Shown here piece after piece: positions 46,501 to 58,639 of a DNA stretch of 64,000 nt. Within the stretch, counting starts at the first letter, position 1. The number at the start of each line of letters is the position of its first letter. Under the pieces are notes generated by a model that saw only the letters and a program-made list of their open reading frames with translations, ran no database searches and was not told where the DNA came from. Both the position numbers and the translations under genes were made by a program. Source of the stretch: Mangifera indica (Eukaryota; Streptophyta; Magnoliopsida; Sapindales; Anacardiaceae); NCBI RefSeq assembly GCF_011075055.1, contig NC_058137.1, positions 21,375,463 through 21,439,462 of the forward strand. The letters run 5' to 3'.

Positions 46501-47910
46501 ATGTCTAATCTGATGGCTCTCTCTTGTCTCCTTCCTCTCCTTTGTTTCCTCGCCGCCGCCGCCACCACCACCACAATTACAATCCCACTCACTCCTTCAG
46601 CAATAAAGCACGCTTCTTCCGATCCCTATAAGCTCCTCAACTCTTTAGCCATTTCTTCACTTTCCAGAGCCCAACACCTCAAATCTAAATCAGAAATCAA
46701 AATAAGAAAAAACTCTTCTTCTACTCTTTCAACTCCTTTAACTGCTCACAGCTATGGTGGCTACTCCATCTCTCTCAGCTTCGGCACTCCTCCTCAAACA
46801 ATGCCTCTCATTTTCGACACTGGTAGTAGCCTCGTTTGGTTCCCCTGCACCACCCATTATCTTTGTTCTGGCTGTTCTTTTCCCAACGTTGACCCATCTG
46901 ACATTTCTACTTTCATTCCCAAAAATTCTTCTTCCTCGAAATTCATTAGCTGCCGCAGTCCGAAATGTGCTTGGATTTTCGGGTCAGAAGTTGCCGCCCA
47001 GTGCAAAAGCTGTGGGCCTAATGATAAAAAATGCTCCCAAATTTGTCCTCCTTATATTCTTCAGTACGGTTTAGGTTCCACAGCGGGACTTTTGTTATCT
47101 GAAACTCTAGATTTTCCCAACAAAAAACGACCCGATTTCCTCGTCGGATGCTCCATTGTCTCAAACCGACAACCCGCCGGCATTGCCGGGTTCGGTCGTG
47201 GCAAGGAATCGTTGCCATCTCAACTGGGTACTGGTAAATTCTCATATTGCTTACTTTCTCGCAATTTTGATGACACATCGGTGAGTAGTAACCTGGTTTT
47301 GGAAAGCGGGTCGGTTTCGGGTAATACCACCGGCACCGCTTCAAATGTGCGCTACACGCCGTTTCTGAAGAACCCAAAGGGGGACAATTCTGCTTTTGAA
47401 GAATATTATTACGTGCTTTTAAGAAAAATCGTTGTTGGAAATCGTCACGTGAAGGTTCCGCACCGGTTTTTGGCGCCCGGATCCGACGGAAACGGAGGAA
47501 CCATTGTGGATTCGGGTTCAACGTTAACTTTCATGGAGAAACCCATTTTCGAGGCAGTGGCAGAGGAGTTCATAAAACAAATGGGTAACAACAGCAGAGC
47601 ACCAAAGGAGGAAATTCAGTCCGGTTTAAGGCCATGTTTCAAGATTTCGGGCGATAAATCGGGCAATATTCCGAAACTGACTTTCCAATTCAAAGGTGGA
47701 GCAAAAATGGCTTTACCATTGGAGAATTATTTTGCTTATGGTAATGAAAGCACCATTTGTTTGATGATTCTTACCGATAACTCGGTTGAAGCCGGGCTCA
47801 GCAGCACCGGACCGGCGATAATTCTGGGGAGTTTTCAGGTTCAGGATTTTTACGTTGAGTTTAATTTGGCCAGTGAAAAATTCGGATTCGCAAGAAAGAA
47901 ATGCTCGTGA
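46501..47910 (+). CDS. Aspartyl protease, A1B nepenthesin-like, single exon
   Basis: 469 residues. A hydrophobic signal peptide (LMALSCLLPLLCFLAAAA, about 4-21) is followed by a prosegment and the catalytic domain. The two active-site motifs are DTGS at 106-109 and DSGS at 337-340, with a flap Tyr at 189 (QYG). Many Cys lie between 116 and 180, as in the nepenthesin-type insert, which marks plant A1B enzymes. The closest named relatives I know are the Arabidopsis At4g16563-like proteases, secreted or cell-wall endopeptidases cleaving with two Asp residues at acid pH. The gene has no intron, a normal length for the family and is less AT-rich than its surroundings. The ATG is supported by the signal peptide and by an upstream TATA-like box. 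Its last 36 bases are duplicated at 59,064. Confidence 0.97.
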   Translation: MSNLMALSCLLPLLCFLAAAATTTTITIPLTPSAIKHASSDPYKLLNSLAISSLSRAQHLKSKSEIKIRKNSSSTLSTPLTAHSYGGYSISLSFGTPPQTMPLIFDTGSSLVWFPCTTHYLCSGCSFPNVDPSDISTFIPKNSSSSKFISCRSPKCAWIFGSEVAAQCKSCGPNDKKCSQICPPYILQYGLGSTAGLLLSETLDFPNKKRPDFLVGCSIVSNRQPAGIAGFGRGKESLPSQLGTGKFSYCLLSRNFDDTSVSSNLVLESGSVSGNTTGTASNVRYTPFLKNPKGDNSAFEEYYYVLLRKIVVGNRHVKVPHRFLAPGSDGNGGTIVDSGSTLTFMEKPIFEAVAEEFIKQMGNNSRAPKEEIQSGLRPCFKISGDKSGNIPKLTFQFKGGAKMALPLENYFAYGNESTICLMILTDNSVEAGLSSTGPAIILGSFQVQDFYVEFNLASEKFGFARKKCS

Positions 47911-47998
47911 AGTAGCGTTTTGACTGAGCGTAAATTAATGTTGTATTAATTCTTGTTATTTGTAATTTGTGACGAGCAAAATGAAACGGTGTCGTGTA

Positions 47999-48508
47999 AC
48001 ATGGTTCCAAAATAAAAAATTAAATATTATAGAATGGCGATAATGGTGGGTGAGGTTGAGTGGAATACAGAAGAGATGAATGAGTTAAAATTAAAAGAAG
48101 GCCAAAAGACATATCCCCACCAAAGTTTAATATAAATCAAATATTTCACCTATTAATTAAAGAAAATCTAATTTTCACTCATAGATTGTTAAAAACAACA
48201 AAAATGATTAACTTCAAGTTAAAATTATTATTTAATTAATAATATATTAAAATTAATAAAATATTATTTATTTTTTTTCTTAAGTTTAAAAAACTAACAT
48301 TTTTTTTCTAAAATTAAACTTAAAAAAAAAATCATATTTTTCTCTTATTAAATTTTATGTTTTCTAGTGATTTTTTTTTTGCCGTCTCTCCCTCCGATGA
48401 TGACATGTCACATGGTTTTAAAATATAAAATTGAATATTATAGGATGGCGATAATGGTGGGTGAGATTGAGTGGATTACATGAGATGGATGAGTTAAAAT
48501 AAAAAGAA
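47999..48508. repeat. Half MITE between two 100-base direct repeats
   Basis: 47,999-48,099 and 48,410-48,508 are about 90% alike (both contain GGCGATAATGGTGGGTGAG). Between them, 48,100-48,400 starts GGCCAAAAGACATATCCCCACC, the left half of a Mutator-type MITE, without a right terminal repeat. The same arrangement is in arm B at 59,188-59,690, so it predates the duplication. Confidence 0.75.
48011..48016 (+). terminator. Putative polyadenylation signal of the protease gene
   Basis: AATAAA, 101 bases after the stop codon. Confidence 0.35.
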
Positions 48509-48594
48509 TTGTGGACGTACTTAGTTGGGATGCGATTGTGAAAATGATAAAAGACTGGGGACTTTTAACTCATTATGTGGGTTTTTTTTTTAAT

Positions 48595-48975
48595 TTTAAT
48601 TAAAAGTAGAGTTAGATTAGAACTAAATTTGTTTGAGTTTGAGTTCAAGTTTGAACTCAGTTCAAATAAGTCTGAAACGAACTCAACTTAAACAAGTTTG
48701 CGTTCAAGCTTGGAAATTTTATATTTTCAAGTTTAAACTTCAAAGTGTTTGTCTTATCAAACTCAATAAACTTAAAAAACTCGATGTAAAACGATGTTAT
48801 TTTAACTAAAATACATTAAAATGATGTCGTTTTAATAACAAAACAAGTTCAAAGCTTGAACTTGAGTTTGACTCTTTTGAAACAAATTAAACTCGAACTT
48901 AAGCTTAAACTTGATTTCATACAAATTAAATCAAATTCAAGTTTAATTCAGTTTAAATGTAGTACCAACCCTAAT
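48595..48975. mobile_element. hAT-like MITE, AACGATGTCGTT family, arm A
   Basis: Contains GAGTTTGAGTTCAAG runs, AAAACGATGTTATTTTA and AAATGATGTCGTTTTAA, related to 18,512-18,834. The arm B copy is at about 59,785-60,155. Ends are not sharp. Confidence 0.45.
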
Positions 48976-50474
48976 TAAAAGGTTTGTTATGTTAATTTTT
49001 AGCCCATTGAAGAGATTTGATGATTCAATCTTAATTTAGTATAATTCTTGTGATAAATTATAAGATAAGCACAGTTGATAATCTTATTTGTAATTAATCT
49101 AAGAGCTCTACATTATTTACACAAATTTTAAGTTATTATTTAAATTATAAGTCTGTTCTAAAATGAATTTGAATGATCTAAAATGTCAACAGAATCTTTC
49201 TTTCACTTTCACACTCCAGGCAAGAAGCATCTTAGCTAGTCCTCGTTGTGGCCGGTGCTGTTTGTCCTTTTCCCTTCTTGTTAAAGAAGCCTCTTTATGC
49301 TTAATTTATAATTATAAAGCTCAAACTTTCTTTAACAAGGGAGTGTTTGGTTTAGGGCATACAAAATTAATTCGATAATCTATTTTTAGGGATGAACAAA
49401 AAAATCGAACTAAAATTGGAATAGTTAGTATTCCTATATGAAACTGATTTATCTTCAGTTCTGGTTCCTATTATATGGAACCGAGCCACTTGAATTTGCT
49501 AAAAGATTAGCAACTGTGCCATATAGATTTCATGCCTGCCTTCATGTTAATACTAGTTTTTGCTGCTGTGGCACCAGTTGACCAGAATGTTGTAGATTGC
49601 CTCTTCCCAATAACTTCATATGAGACTCAAGAAATGCTCACAACACTGCCAATTTAGATTGGTGTCATCTGTAGCTTGTTGTTTGTTCTTTTTTCAACCC
49701 GACATATTACCCGGAACCGAACATGTTTATCATTTTTTGAATTATGTTACACCATTTAATATAGTACAGGCTTTCGATAGAAATCAGATCCCATCTGAAA
49801 CCTACAAGGTCTATTTTAGGTAAGAGTTATCTCAAATGTCCTAGGTTTCCATTCCCCAAATTTTCACACGGTACCCAACCTTACTATATTTTATTATTAA
49901 TCTTACTTTTTTTTTTTTTGTTTCGTAAATATTTTATTATCAATAATGATGTTATAATTAATATAAGAGTAATATAATTATTATATCCACTTTAAATATT
50001 AAAAAGATTATTAAAATAAGTTTTAATTTTGTTATAATTTTATCATTAAGTATTCATTTTTTAAGTTAAAAATATCATAATTTTCAATCAATATAAAAAA
50101 TAACATAATGAATATTTTAAAATAATTATATCTAATAAATTTTGTTATGTTTAAGTAAAATAATATTTTAATATTTTTTATTATATCAAATAAAACATAA
50201 TAATTATTTACATTTATAATTTTTTATTAAACAACATGTGATAATATTTTATTTTTGACAATAAAATAATACTCAAATCAAACATACCTCAAGAGTTATA
50301 ATTAAGGATGTCAGTTTTATGTTTCTAAGTTTCTAAACATGAATAGATAAAAAAATTATAACAATATATTATACAAGTATGATAAGACAAATTGCGAAAA
50401 TTACATTGTAAAAATACAACAATAAAACCATGTAAGAAAAATATGGAACAATAAAACCATGTATGAAAAATATG

Positions 50475-50620
<146 letters not shown>

Positions 50621-51125
50621 TGCTATACATTATCAAAAATATGTTTTTAAAAATATGATAATATTATCATTATTTTAATATTTTTTTTCATAAATTAATT
50701 GGTTAAAATCAATATAATATTTCAAATATAAAATATTTTAACGGACTATTATACCAAATATAATATAGTATATAACTGAAGTTCAAATCATAGTCTCAAA
50801 ACTCTCAAATACAATACATAAACAAAATTCAATTATAGTCTTTTTAATACTTAACATGTTGTCAAAAAACAATAAAAAAAAGGGCAATGACAATGTGATT
50901 GTTAAATATAAATACGTGTTTTATATGTTTTGAGTGTAAAAGTAAAATGAAATCTGTTTAAAATAATAAAATACGATAAACATATATAGTACTCATATTT
51001 GGTAACTAGAGTCCGTGTAACATATAGTGAGTAGACATATCTATAACATATAGATCGACCTTGAATACGATAGATACACCACTGCCCATAAAATATACTT
51101 GGTAAATGAGTGAATTGCTTGTGGA

Positions 51126-51595
51126 TAGGCTTGGATATGATCCGAGTCGGCTCGATTTTGAAAGTCGATTTGGTTTGATTTAGCTTGGCCCAAATTCGTT
51201 TAATTAAAATTCGAGTCAAACTCTAGCTAAAAGATTTGACTCGTTTTTTAATTATAACCGAACTTGAGCTAAAAGGTGTTCAGCTCGATTTAGCTTGATT
51301 GAAGAATACCTTAGTGTAGTTTCTTGTACAGATACTCTTGCTCTAATTACAAGGGACTCTATTGTCACCATAGTAAGAACTCTATTAAATTATCTTCAAA
51401 CTTACGTTTCACATTTTCATATTCTCTAGATTTTATTTATGTCTTCCATCATCTAAATAGGAGGTCATTTTTTAAATGTTTCAACTAGATATTGCAATGG
51501 GACGACCTCCAATTTTTAATATGGTCTGGATATAATCCGAACTGGTTCGGTTTTAAAAGTCGATTCGGCTCAATTTAGGTTGGTCCAAGTTCTTT
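51126..51595 (-). mobile_element. hAT-like MITE, truncated, arm A
   Basis: Starts TAGGCTTGGATATGATC and follows, in reverse orientation, the element at 62,792-63,367 through shared segments such as GTAGTTTCTTGTACAGATAC. It stops near 51,595 (TTTTGATT), where a MITE of another family takes over. Confidence 0.7.
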
Positions 51596-51979
51596 TGATT
51601 CGTCTTTGTCTTCGTCTTCGTCTCCGATCGAAGATGGCCGGAGAGGCTATAGAGAGAGATCGGAGGAGAGATAAGAGGGAAAGTGAGGACGACCGATGGC
51701 CAGGGAAGGAGAGATCGGTGCCGGAGGAAGAGGAACAAACCCTAGGGGAGTTTTTGTCACTTTTCAAACCTTAGGTTGGGGGAAAATATAAGTTTTTAAA
51801 TATGAGAGAGAAAAATGTGATAAAATTTTAATTTTTTACTAAATGGCGATTTTACCTCTAACGTTAATTGAAATTTTTAACAAAAATTTGATTGTTGGTG
51901 GGTGTTTAGGTTTTTGAAAGTTGGTGGGTGGAAATTTGGAAATTCACTATACGTTGGGTTGGAATAAGTCTTTTGGCCT
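51596..51979. mobile_element. Mutator-type MITE M5, right part only
   Basis: Ends GGAATAAGTCTTTTGGCC like the other members; the left part is missing. The core has CTTCGTCTTCGTC and GAGAGGGA-rich sequence typical of the family. Confidence 0.7.
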
Positions 51980-52370
51980 ATTGCAAATAAGCAATGGTTT
52001 TTCGGTCGGGTCAATTATTGTCATGTGGGAGTGGGAGCTGTTGGTCGGGGAAATGCAAATTTCATGGTGATTGATTGGGGTTGCTGCTTTACCTTCATGT
52101 GGTAAGATAGGTGGTTTTGCTTTTGCTTTTGCTTGTGAGTGGCCATCGTTTTGGTGGTGGTTAGCACTGGTGGTCGGTGGGTTGGATATGGAGATGCTGA
52201 AGCGATTTGGATAATTGCTTGATGATTTTGTAGTGGCTTTGGATATGACAGGCGCTGCCTCAAGGCCTGAGCAGCAGCTTGTCTCCCTTTCCGATTTGAT
52301 TTTTTTACGGCGACAGATTAAATTAACAATTTTTGGGTCAGTTTAACCAACAGTCAATAATTATACAAAT

Positions 52371-53121
52371 GCCAAAAGACTTATTCCACCCAAGGTATAA
52401 TGGAAATCTAAAGTGTCACTCTCAAACTTTTAAAAACCTAAACACTCATTCAAAGGTAAAATCGTCATTTAATAATAACATTTAAAAAAATAAAATTTTA
52501 TATTAATTTACTCTTTTAATTTGAAAAACTAACAATTTTCCTCCAAAATTAAATTTTGAAATGTATCATTCCTCCTTTACCTAGGGTTTCAATTTTCATC
52601 GATGATTTTCAGACAAACGATGGCCAATCTCTCTCCCTCTTGACAATGTCTTTCCCTTCAACGTTTTTCCTCCAACCAACGATGTTTGGATTCAATAAAA
52701 TTCAGATGAAATCCATACTAAGTAGCAAAACTCTTCATCTCGGCTTTCATCATCACAAAGAATTTCGACTCTTCTTCTAGATTTTGTCAAATTCAGATAT
52801 TGTCGATCAGAGGAAAAGCATCTGAGGGAGAGAGATCACCCATTGTCCGTTGGCACAAATTGAAACCCTAGATAGGAGAAAATGTCACATTTCAAAACTT
52901 AATTTTGGGAGGAAAAATTGTTAGTTTTTAAAATTAAGGAGGTAAAATGATATAAACTTTTATTTTTTTTAAAATATTATCATTAAGTGACAATATTACC
53001 CTTAACCATAATAAAAAATTTTAACAGAAATTTACTTATAAATAAGTGTTTGAATTTTTAAAAATTAAAGAATAAGATTTTGAAATTCTACTATACTTAC
53101 GTGAAAATAAGTCTTTTGACC
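52371..53121. mobile_element. Mutator-type MITE M6
   Basis: Starts GCCAAAAGACTTATTCCACC and ends AAAATAAGTCTTTTGACC. The flanks repeat TTATACAAAT (52,361-52,370 and 53,122-53,131), nine to ten bases. In arm B only the last 75 or so bases remain (63,450-63,526). Confidence 0.87.
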
Positions 53122-53597
53122 TTATACAAATTACAGTCAAACATCTTTAAAAATGTCAAGATTGTCAGTATCACTCACTTTTGAACAATTTGAGCGTCTT
53201 AACACTATTTACCACATCAATTCTAACTCTCATTAATCAATTTTTAATTAAACAATATGTAATCAAACAAGAAACTTAAATAAATGGAGATCTAAAGTCG
53301 TCTATTTGATTATTATGCTGCTAGTATTAATGATTTAAAAGATTTTAAATGAAAAATTTGTTGAAATTGGACATGAAAGAATGGGATAGATGTAATTCAG
53401 TCCAATAGAAGTATTCATGTCTATTAGACTATATTTTGCAATATAGATTTCAATAATAATGGCAAAATGATATTTTTCATAATAGGGGATTAAACATATT
53501 TTACCCTTAATTAAGAACCCTAAATCATAATCTGTGAACACTCAACTTTAAATTGGAACCCTAAATCCTAAATATAGACAGCAAGCACTGTCAAATG

Positions 53598-54345
53598 CTT
53601 TAAACTATTGTATTGGGTTTTTGGTTGAATAACACTTGCTGGAAATTTGACAAGTTCAAATAGGTAATCTATTTATGAGACATACAAATGTTTGAAAAGC
53701 TGACCATCAACAGGATAAATTCATCCCAGCTAGTGATAGTAACACTAGACCAGTTTCGACTATTAATGTTTTGTTTATGTCTTACCATTTTGTTGATGTA
53801 TATGTGGACAGAGATGCCTAAAGTTGATTCTGTTTCTTTCTAATTAAGGTAAAAAGAAAACTCTAATTTTTATGAATTAGCTTCTGAATTTGGAACAAGA
53901 CATGAATTTTTATGATAATTTCCATACTGACAATCAACAAAGACTGTTGTTTTGTATCTTCATATTATCAATGGAAAACTATAGTTCTTTGAATACTTTT
54001 TTTAGAACTAAGCTACTTGGATATCCAACCCTTTTGCGCCAACTAGGGAAATCCACTCTGTTTGTTTGAAAAAAATTTCTTTGTAAGAGATTTATTTTTT
54101 ATGCTTGAAATTGATGCAAGCACAAAAGATGCAATTGTTTTGAAATTAGATGATGTGGACAAATGATATAGTCCATCTCTAAGCAGTTCTCAAAGTAGTG
54201 TTGTCTTGGATTCATTGTCTTTAATAAGACGACACTCAGAATTAAACTCCAACTATGACATTACTGTTTCAAGTAGTTTTGAAACGTTAAGAAGATTTTT
54301 TGTAATTTTTGAAACACAAAGTATATGTTTCATATGCAAATATTC
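53598..54345. other. Stretch without recognisable genes
   Basis: No supported frame, repeat or RNA gene was seen. It lies beyond the part of arm A that can be compared with arm B. Confidence 0.4.
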
Positions 54346-54347
54346 AT

Positions 54348-55067
54348 TTAAACAATGAAGAGGGAAAAGAAAAAGAACACGCAACAGAATAGAAAACACT
54401 CCCCACTACTAACTTGAAGTTGTTGTTTCCTGGTGTAATTAATCTTTAAATCAAGTATATTTACAGTTAGGGTTATATGATCTGTTAATAATATTGAATC
54501 CATGTAGTAGTTAAGGTCTGTAACAATGGTTGAATTGGCTAAGAATGTTATAGGATTTGTGGTACTTGTGGCTTTATGTCTTAAGCTAGATGAGTAAGGA
54601 GTACTAGTATTGTTGGTTGGATACATTACTTGGGCAAAATAGTAGTTGGTTTCATCAACAGATAATTGATTATGAGAATTAAGAGTTGCTTGAAGTTCAT
54701 AATATTTGTTGAAATTGCGAATGTAGAGTGAAACTGTTTGTTTGGATAAAGTGTGGATGACTGTGATTTAATGAACTCAATAGATAAGTTGTTTTGTATG
54801 AGGGAACCATGTGTTTCACCAGTACGGGTAATATCAAACCTATGATAACATTGCAGAACAATGCGACCGGTTTTTGCACGCACTTTGACACACTACCTTA
54901 TGATAGCGATTTACTACCAGTTAACTTGACACTGGAAAACTACCAAATCGCAGTAAAATTGAGACACAGCTGGTCCAAAACTAATGTGTTTTCTTAAGTG
55001 TGCATGTATAAGAAGAGAAGTGGAAAGATTTGCCATTTTGACATTAGTCAGAAGGCGTTGATACCAT
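54348..55067 (-). mobile_element. Copia remnant (copia-4): LTR end, primer site, Gag and protease scraps
   Basis: On the minus strand TTTCA is followed by TGGTATCAACGCCTTC (55,051-55,066), 11 of 13 bases like the initiator tRNA-Met site. A Gag start (MANLSTSLL) follows. Near 54,845-54,895 a knuckle relic reads KTGRIVLQCYHRFD, where copia Gag proteins have KTGHxxxxCYHRFD. Near 54,500-54,560 NSTIVTDLNYYMDS is a protease relic whose next residues are scrambled. Most of Gag and all of Pol downstream are gone, and the frame is broken. The PBS end lies about 170 bases beyond the end of the complete DUF247 gene. Confidence 0.65.
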
Positions 55068-55236
55068 GAAAGACTTAGGAATGGCTGAGAGAGAGAAATG
55101 AACATAAAATTTTTATTACTGGAATGATATCATGATCTGATATGATATTTACATAACACAAATTATTAAATGTTTTTTCTTAGAATGAGAATTAACAGGA
55201 TAACAAGAAACAGAAAGAGTAGTGATGATTCAATCA

Positions 55237-56514
55237 TCAACACTTGTTTGATTGAAGCTGCACTTGGAGAACAGAATACACAGCTTGTAGAACAGTGAGC
55301 AGAATCAGGAAAATAGCGGCAAAGACTGAAATGATAGACCAAGGAGTGTTAAAATAGTTCTGCTTCAGATTTGCCCTCCACACGTTGTATCTTTTCTCGC
55401 AATACTCTTTCAAATCTTCACAAAGCTTCGAAAAATAGAAGTTCTGTGGATTCAGAGTACTCCCGCCTGAAAGGCTATTGATAAGCTTCGATACTCCCTC
55501 TTTATCCGGCAGCCAACTCTCAATAATCTGGTTCTCCACAAGTAGTTCCACATCTTCGGGCGTATTCACAAGATGATGAATGATGAAAACATAATCATTG
55601 ATATAATTGTCAGTGCTATGCCGCTGTTCAAAGGCAATCAAATTTCGAAACAACGATTCAGTTTCAAGCTGGACCTTCATTTGCGGAATATGCAAAGTGC
55701 CCCTTTCGAATTTTATGTCGAATGACTCATTGCTTTGGCTCAATTTGAATTTGACTCCAGCTTGATGAAGCTGTGTCGCGCTTGGCGCCGTTATAGCCTT
55801 TTTTTCTCTCGGGCGAGGCGGCCGTTCCGATGGCAGATGACAAATTCTCAAAAAATCAGTGAAATGTTTCACTTCTTCCTTACAATCCGCCAACATCTTT
55901 AATTTCCCATTTACTGCCTCCAAACTCTCGAAGAATTTGTAAGTAAGATAGATGATTGTTGGGTAGTCAGTCTCGACAGGGATAGTGCTAACAACCTCGC
56001 TCAGGTTGAGAAATTCGTCAAGAATAAAGAATGGAATTTGATTCTCAAGCAACCACATATCATACCAAATGTCTTGTATCAAATATGGCTGCATAAAAAT
56101 GTGATCTTGCTTCTCATTTATCAGTGTCTTGTAGTTGTTCCTCAACAAGACTTCAATGATGAAGATGGAGTCCAGCAGGATCATTTCAACAAATGTTTTG
56201 CGATCCATTGGTATTTCTTCAGAATAACAGCTTCGTATTCTCGCTTCCATATCAACTGTGATTAAGTTAGCAAGCTCCTCCAATTTTATTTTCGTTCGAT
56301 CGAGAAACTCCTTCAGGTATCTCTGTTTTTCTACTTCCATGAACTTCAATTTTTCCTTGCCACGGTGGAAAGGACCGATGGAGACTACCTGAGGCGTGTA
56401 AGCTCTTTCACTTATGTTAATTAGACGCTCCGGAACTCTGTAGATGCAACAACTCGAGGGGGAGGTGAATGAAGTCAGCTTGGATAACTTATCGTCAAGA
56501 TCTGCCAACAGCAT
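55237..56514 (-). CDS. DUF247 (UPF0481) protein, complete copy 4
   Basis: 425 residues from the first ATG (56,514). The frame stays open 18 codons further upstream with no ATG, after a stop and a TTTGATAG acceptor-like sequence, so a first exon further up (donor near 57,845) is possible. Order: CCIYRVPERL near residue 23, ERAYTPQVVSIGPFHRGKEK, the DMWLLENQIPFFILDEFL block, the EAVNGKL to RICHLPSE segment present here but lost in copy 1, ESLFRNLIAFEQRHSTDNYI, and a C-terminal membrane segment (about 392-414) with a short tail. No stop or frameshift. Family members are plant membrane-anchored proteins; in grasses some govern self-incompatibility, but nothing here ties this gene to that role. 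It is the best candidate for a working DUF247 gene in the window. Confidence 0.92.
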   Translation of the reverse strand: MLLADLDDKLSKLTSFTSPSSCCIYRVPERLINISERAYTPQVVSIGPFHRGKEKLKFMEVEKQRYLKEFLDRTKIKLEELANLITVDMEARIRSCYSEEIPMDRKTFVEMILLDSIFIIEVLLRNNYKTLINEKQDHIFMQPYLIQDIWYDMWLLENQIPFFILDEFLNLSEVVSTIPVETDYPTIIYLTYKFFESLEAVNGKLKMLADCKEEVKHFTDFLRICHLPSERPPRPREKKAITAPSATQLHQAGVKFKLSQSNESFDIKFERGTLHIPQMKVQLETESLFRNLIAFEQRHSTDNYINDYVFIIHHLVNTPEDVELLVENQIIESWLPDKEGVSKLINSLSGGSTLNPQNFYFSKLCEDLKEYCEKRYNVWRANLKQNYFNTPWSIISVFAAIFLILLTVLQAVYSVLQVQLQSNKC

Positions 56515-56764
56515 TTTGTTTTCTTCCCGGACAAGAATTCTCAACAGATCAGCTTTTAGCTCTATCAAAGAGGAGAGTTACGAAAGATACACAACAATAG
56601 AATACATTTTGACTACAAATACCATACAAATAAATAATATCAATAACCAAAGATATAATCTGAGAATCAAGTAATTGAATTATCCAATAATATTTTATAG
56701 ATGGATAGAACTGATTGATAAAAATAATTTTAATACTAGTGTGAACCTTAATGTTTATTAAATA

Positions 56765-57499
56765 GATCAAATAACCATTTTTCACCCAAGGTTTGATGTA
56801 AACCCAACTTCCCATTTATTAACTATTGAAAATTCAAATACCAATCCGTCTATTAAATTTTATTATTATTGTTAAGGGTAAAATTGTTATTTATTAAAAT
56901 ATTTAAAAAAATAAAAAATTCATCACTTTTTCCCCTCTTAAGTTTAAAAATCTAACAAATTTTCTCTCACTTAAGGTTTGAAAAATCAACATTTTCCTCT
57001 AAAGTTTTTCCAACCGCCATTGTTGATGGCCAAAGATGACGACAATGACGTTCTCCCTCCCCACGACTTCTCTCTCAGTCACACTTCATTTTCAGCAATC
57101 ATCAGTTGACAAAACTTGTTGATGAAGACAAATCATTGTCTCTTCGTTGGTCGGTTTTCTCAATTGGTGACAATAAAAAATGAAGCAGAACTAAGAGAGA
57201 AGCTAAGAGGGAGGGAAAACGTTGTCGTTGCCATCATCTTCGGTCGCCAGCAACATGCTGCAAAAACCCTAGGGGAAAATGTAAGTTTTTCAAACCTTAG
57301 GTGAGGGAAATTTGTTAGTTTTTAAACCTTGGGGGTGGAAATATGAAAATTTTTTATTTTTAATATTTTTTTAAATGACAATTTTATCTGTGATAGTAAC
57401 AGATAAATTTAATAGATAGATAAATATTTAGATTTTTGATAATTAACAGATGAGAAGCTAGGTTGCATCAAACCTTAGGTGGGAAATAGTAATTTGGCC
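56765..57499. mobile_element. Mutator-type MITE M7
   Basis: Starts GATCAAATAACCATTTTTCACC and ends GGGAAATAGTAATTTGGCC. Flanks TATTAAATA and TATAAAATT agree at seven of nine positions. It lies about 250 bases upstream of the DUF247 copy 4 start codon, possibly within an intron or promoter. Confidence 0.72.
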
Positions 57500-58639
57500 T
57501 ATAAAATTTATGATAGGGTTGACTAATCTATTATATATTAACTAAATCTCTTCTTCAAAACTCATACAGTATAAATTCATCTATTAAAAGTTGTCATTTA
57601 TAAAAGTTTTAAAGGTGAAAAACAAGTCACTTCAATGCATATAATTTTGGAAACTCTATAGATTCAAATTACATGATTAATTCAATATTTTATACTCTAT
57701 ATCTTAGGAATTAGGATTGCATGATTCTATAATTCTATGTTTGCTTGTGTAAATGAAATCTTATATCGCTAAATCGATTTTCAATCATGCAAATAGGCCA
57801 GTACAAAATAGTTTCCATGTAAGATAAGAGAAAGGAAAGTGCAGACTTACATGTAAATACTGGCTAGTTCATCTGGTTGGATTTGCCAGGATTGTGGAAA
57901 GCTCAAGAGATCAACTCTGCCCTCTTATGTTTTTCTCCTGTTTCCAAATAGTAAATTGAAATGCCTTGGAGATCTTATAAGTGCGCCAAAAAGGTCTTCC
58001 CCAGAAGCGTGTGTGTGTTTATATTCCTTCCCTCCACAAGTTGATATTGGCACCATCCTTTAACTCATTTTTACAGATTCTCTTCAACTAATTACTTGTG
58101 ATTTACACCGTTTTAATTATAAATTTAATTAACTGTTATAAATAATCAGAAATTTTCTTCAAGATTGTAAAGACTACCAATATATAATGGCCCCGTTATG
58201 ATATTCTTGAACCTCATGTTAAGCAAATGAAGCACCAAAAAGCTTCAATGGTGATTGTTTGTGAATGAAAAAGGGAAAGGGTATTATATATGAATGCATC
58301 TAAGCTTTGTCTATCTTGAGAAGAACAAACAAATACTTTAGTCTATCTTGGAAGTAAATAAATCTATTCAAGCGGCTGGCACAGAAAAAGCAACTGAAAT
58401 TCGTAAATGTTGTCTCAAGCAATTGCCAAACTAATAAAGCCTTTGGCCATAGGAATAGGACACCTTTTCTGCATTTGGAAACTTGGATATTTACGTTGAC
58501 ACCCCTGATTTTATATATCAGTTTGTCAAAATCCAATATCCACTTGAATGAAGTCTTAAACATTAGATTTTGGTTTACTTTTGAAAAAGGAGAGACACAG
58601 GCTATTTACACAAACTAAAAACAAATTAATCATCACTAT
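57500..58639. other. Upstream region of DUF247 copy 4 with diverged block Y
   Basis: Near 57,845 the minus strand reads TATTTACAT then GTAAGTCTG, the donor conserved in the other units; the leader before it has no in-frame ATG. 58,180-58,480 resembles block Y (GAAGCACCAAAAAGCTTC, then ATCTAAGCTTTGT). No other gene. Confidence 0.45.

Noticed and set aside
47018..47521. 167-codon minus-strand frame
   Set aside because: It is the antisense shadow of the aspartyl protease gene.
51580..51774. Arg/Glu-rich 64-codon frame
   Set aside because: It spans the junction of two MITE remnants and is composition-driven.
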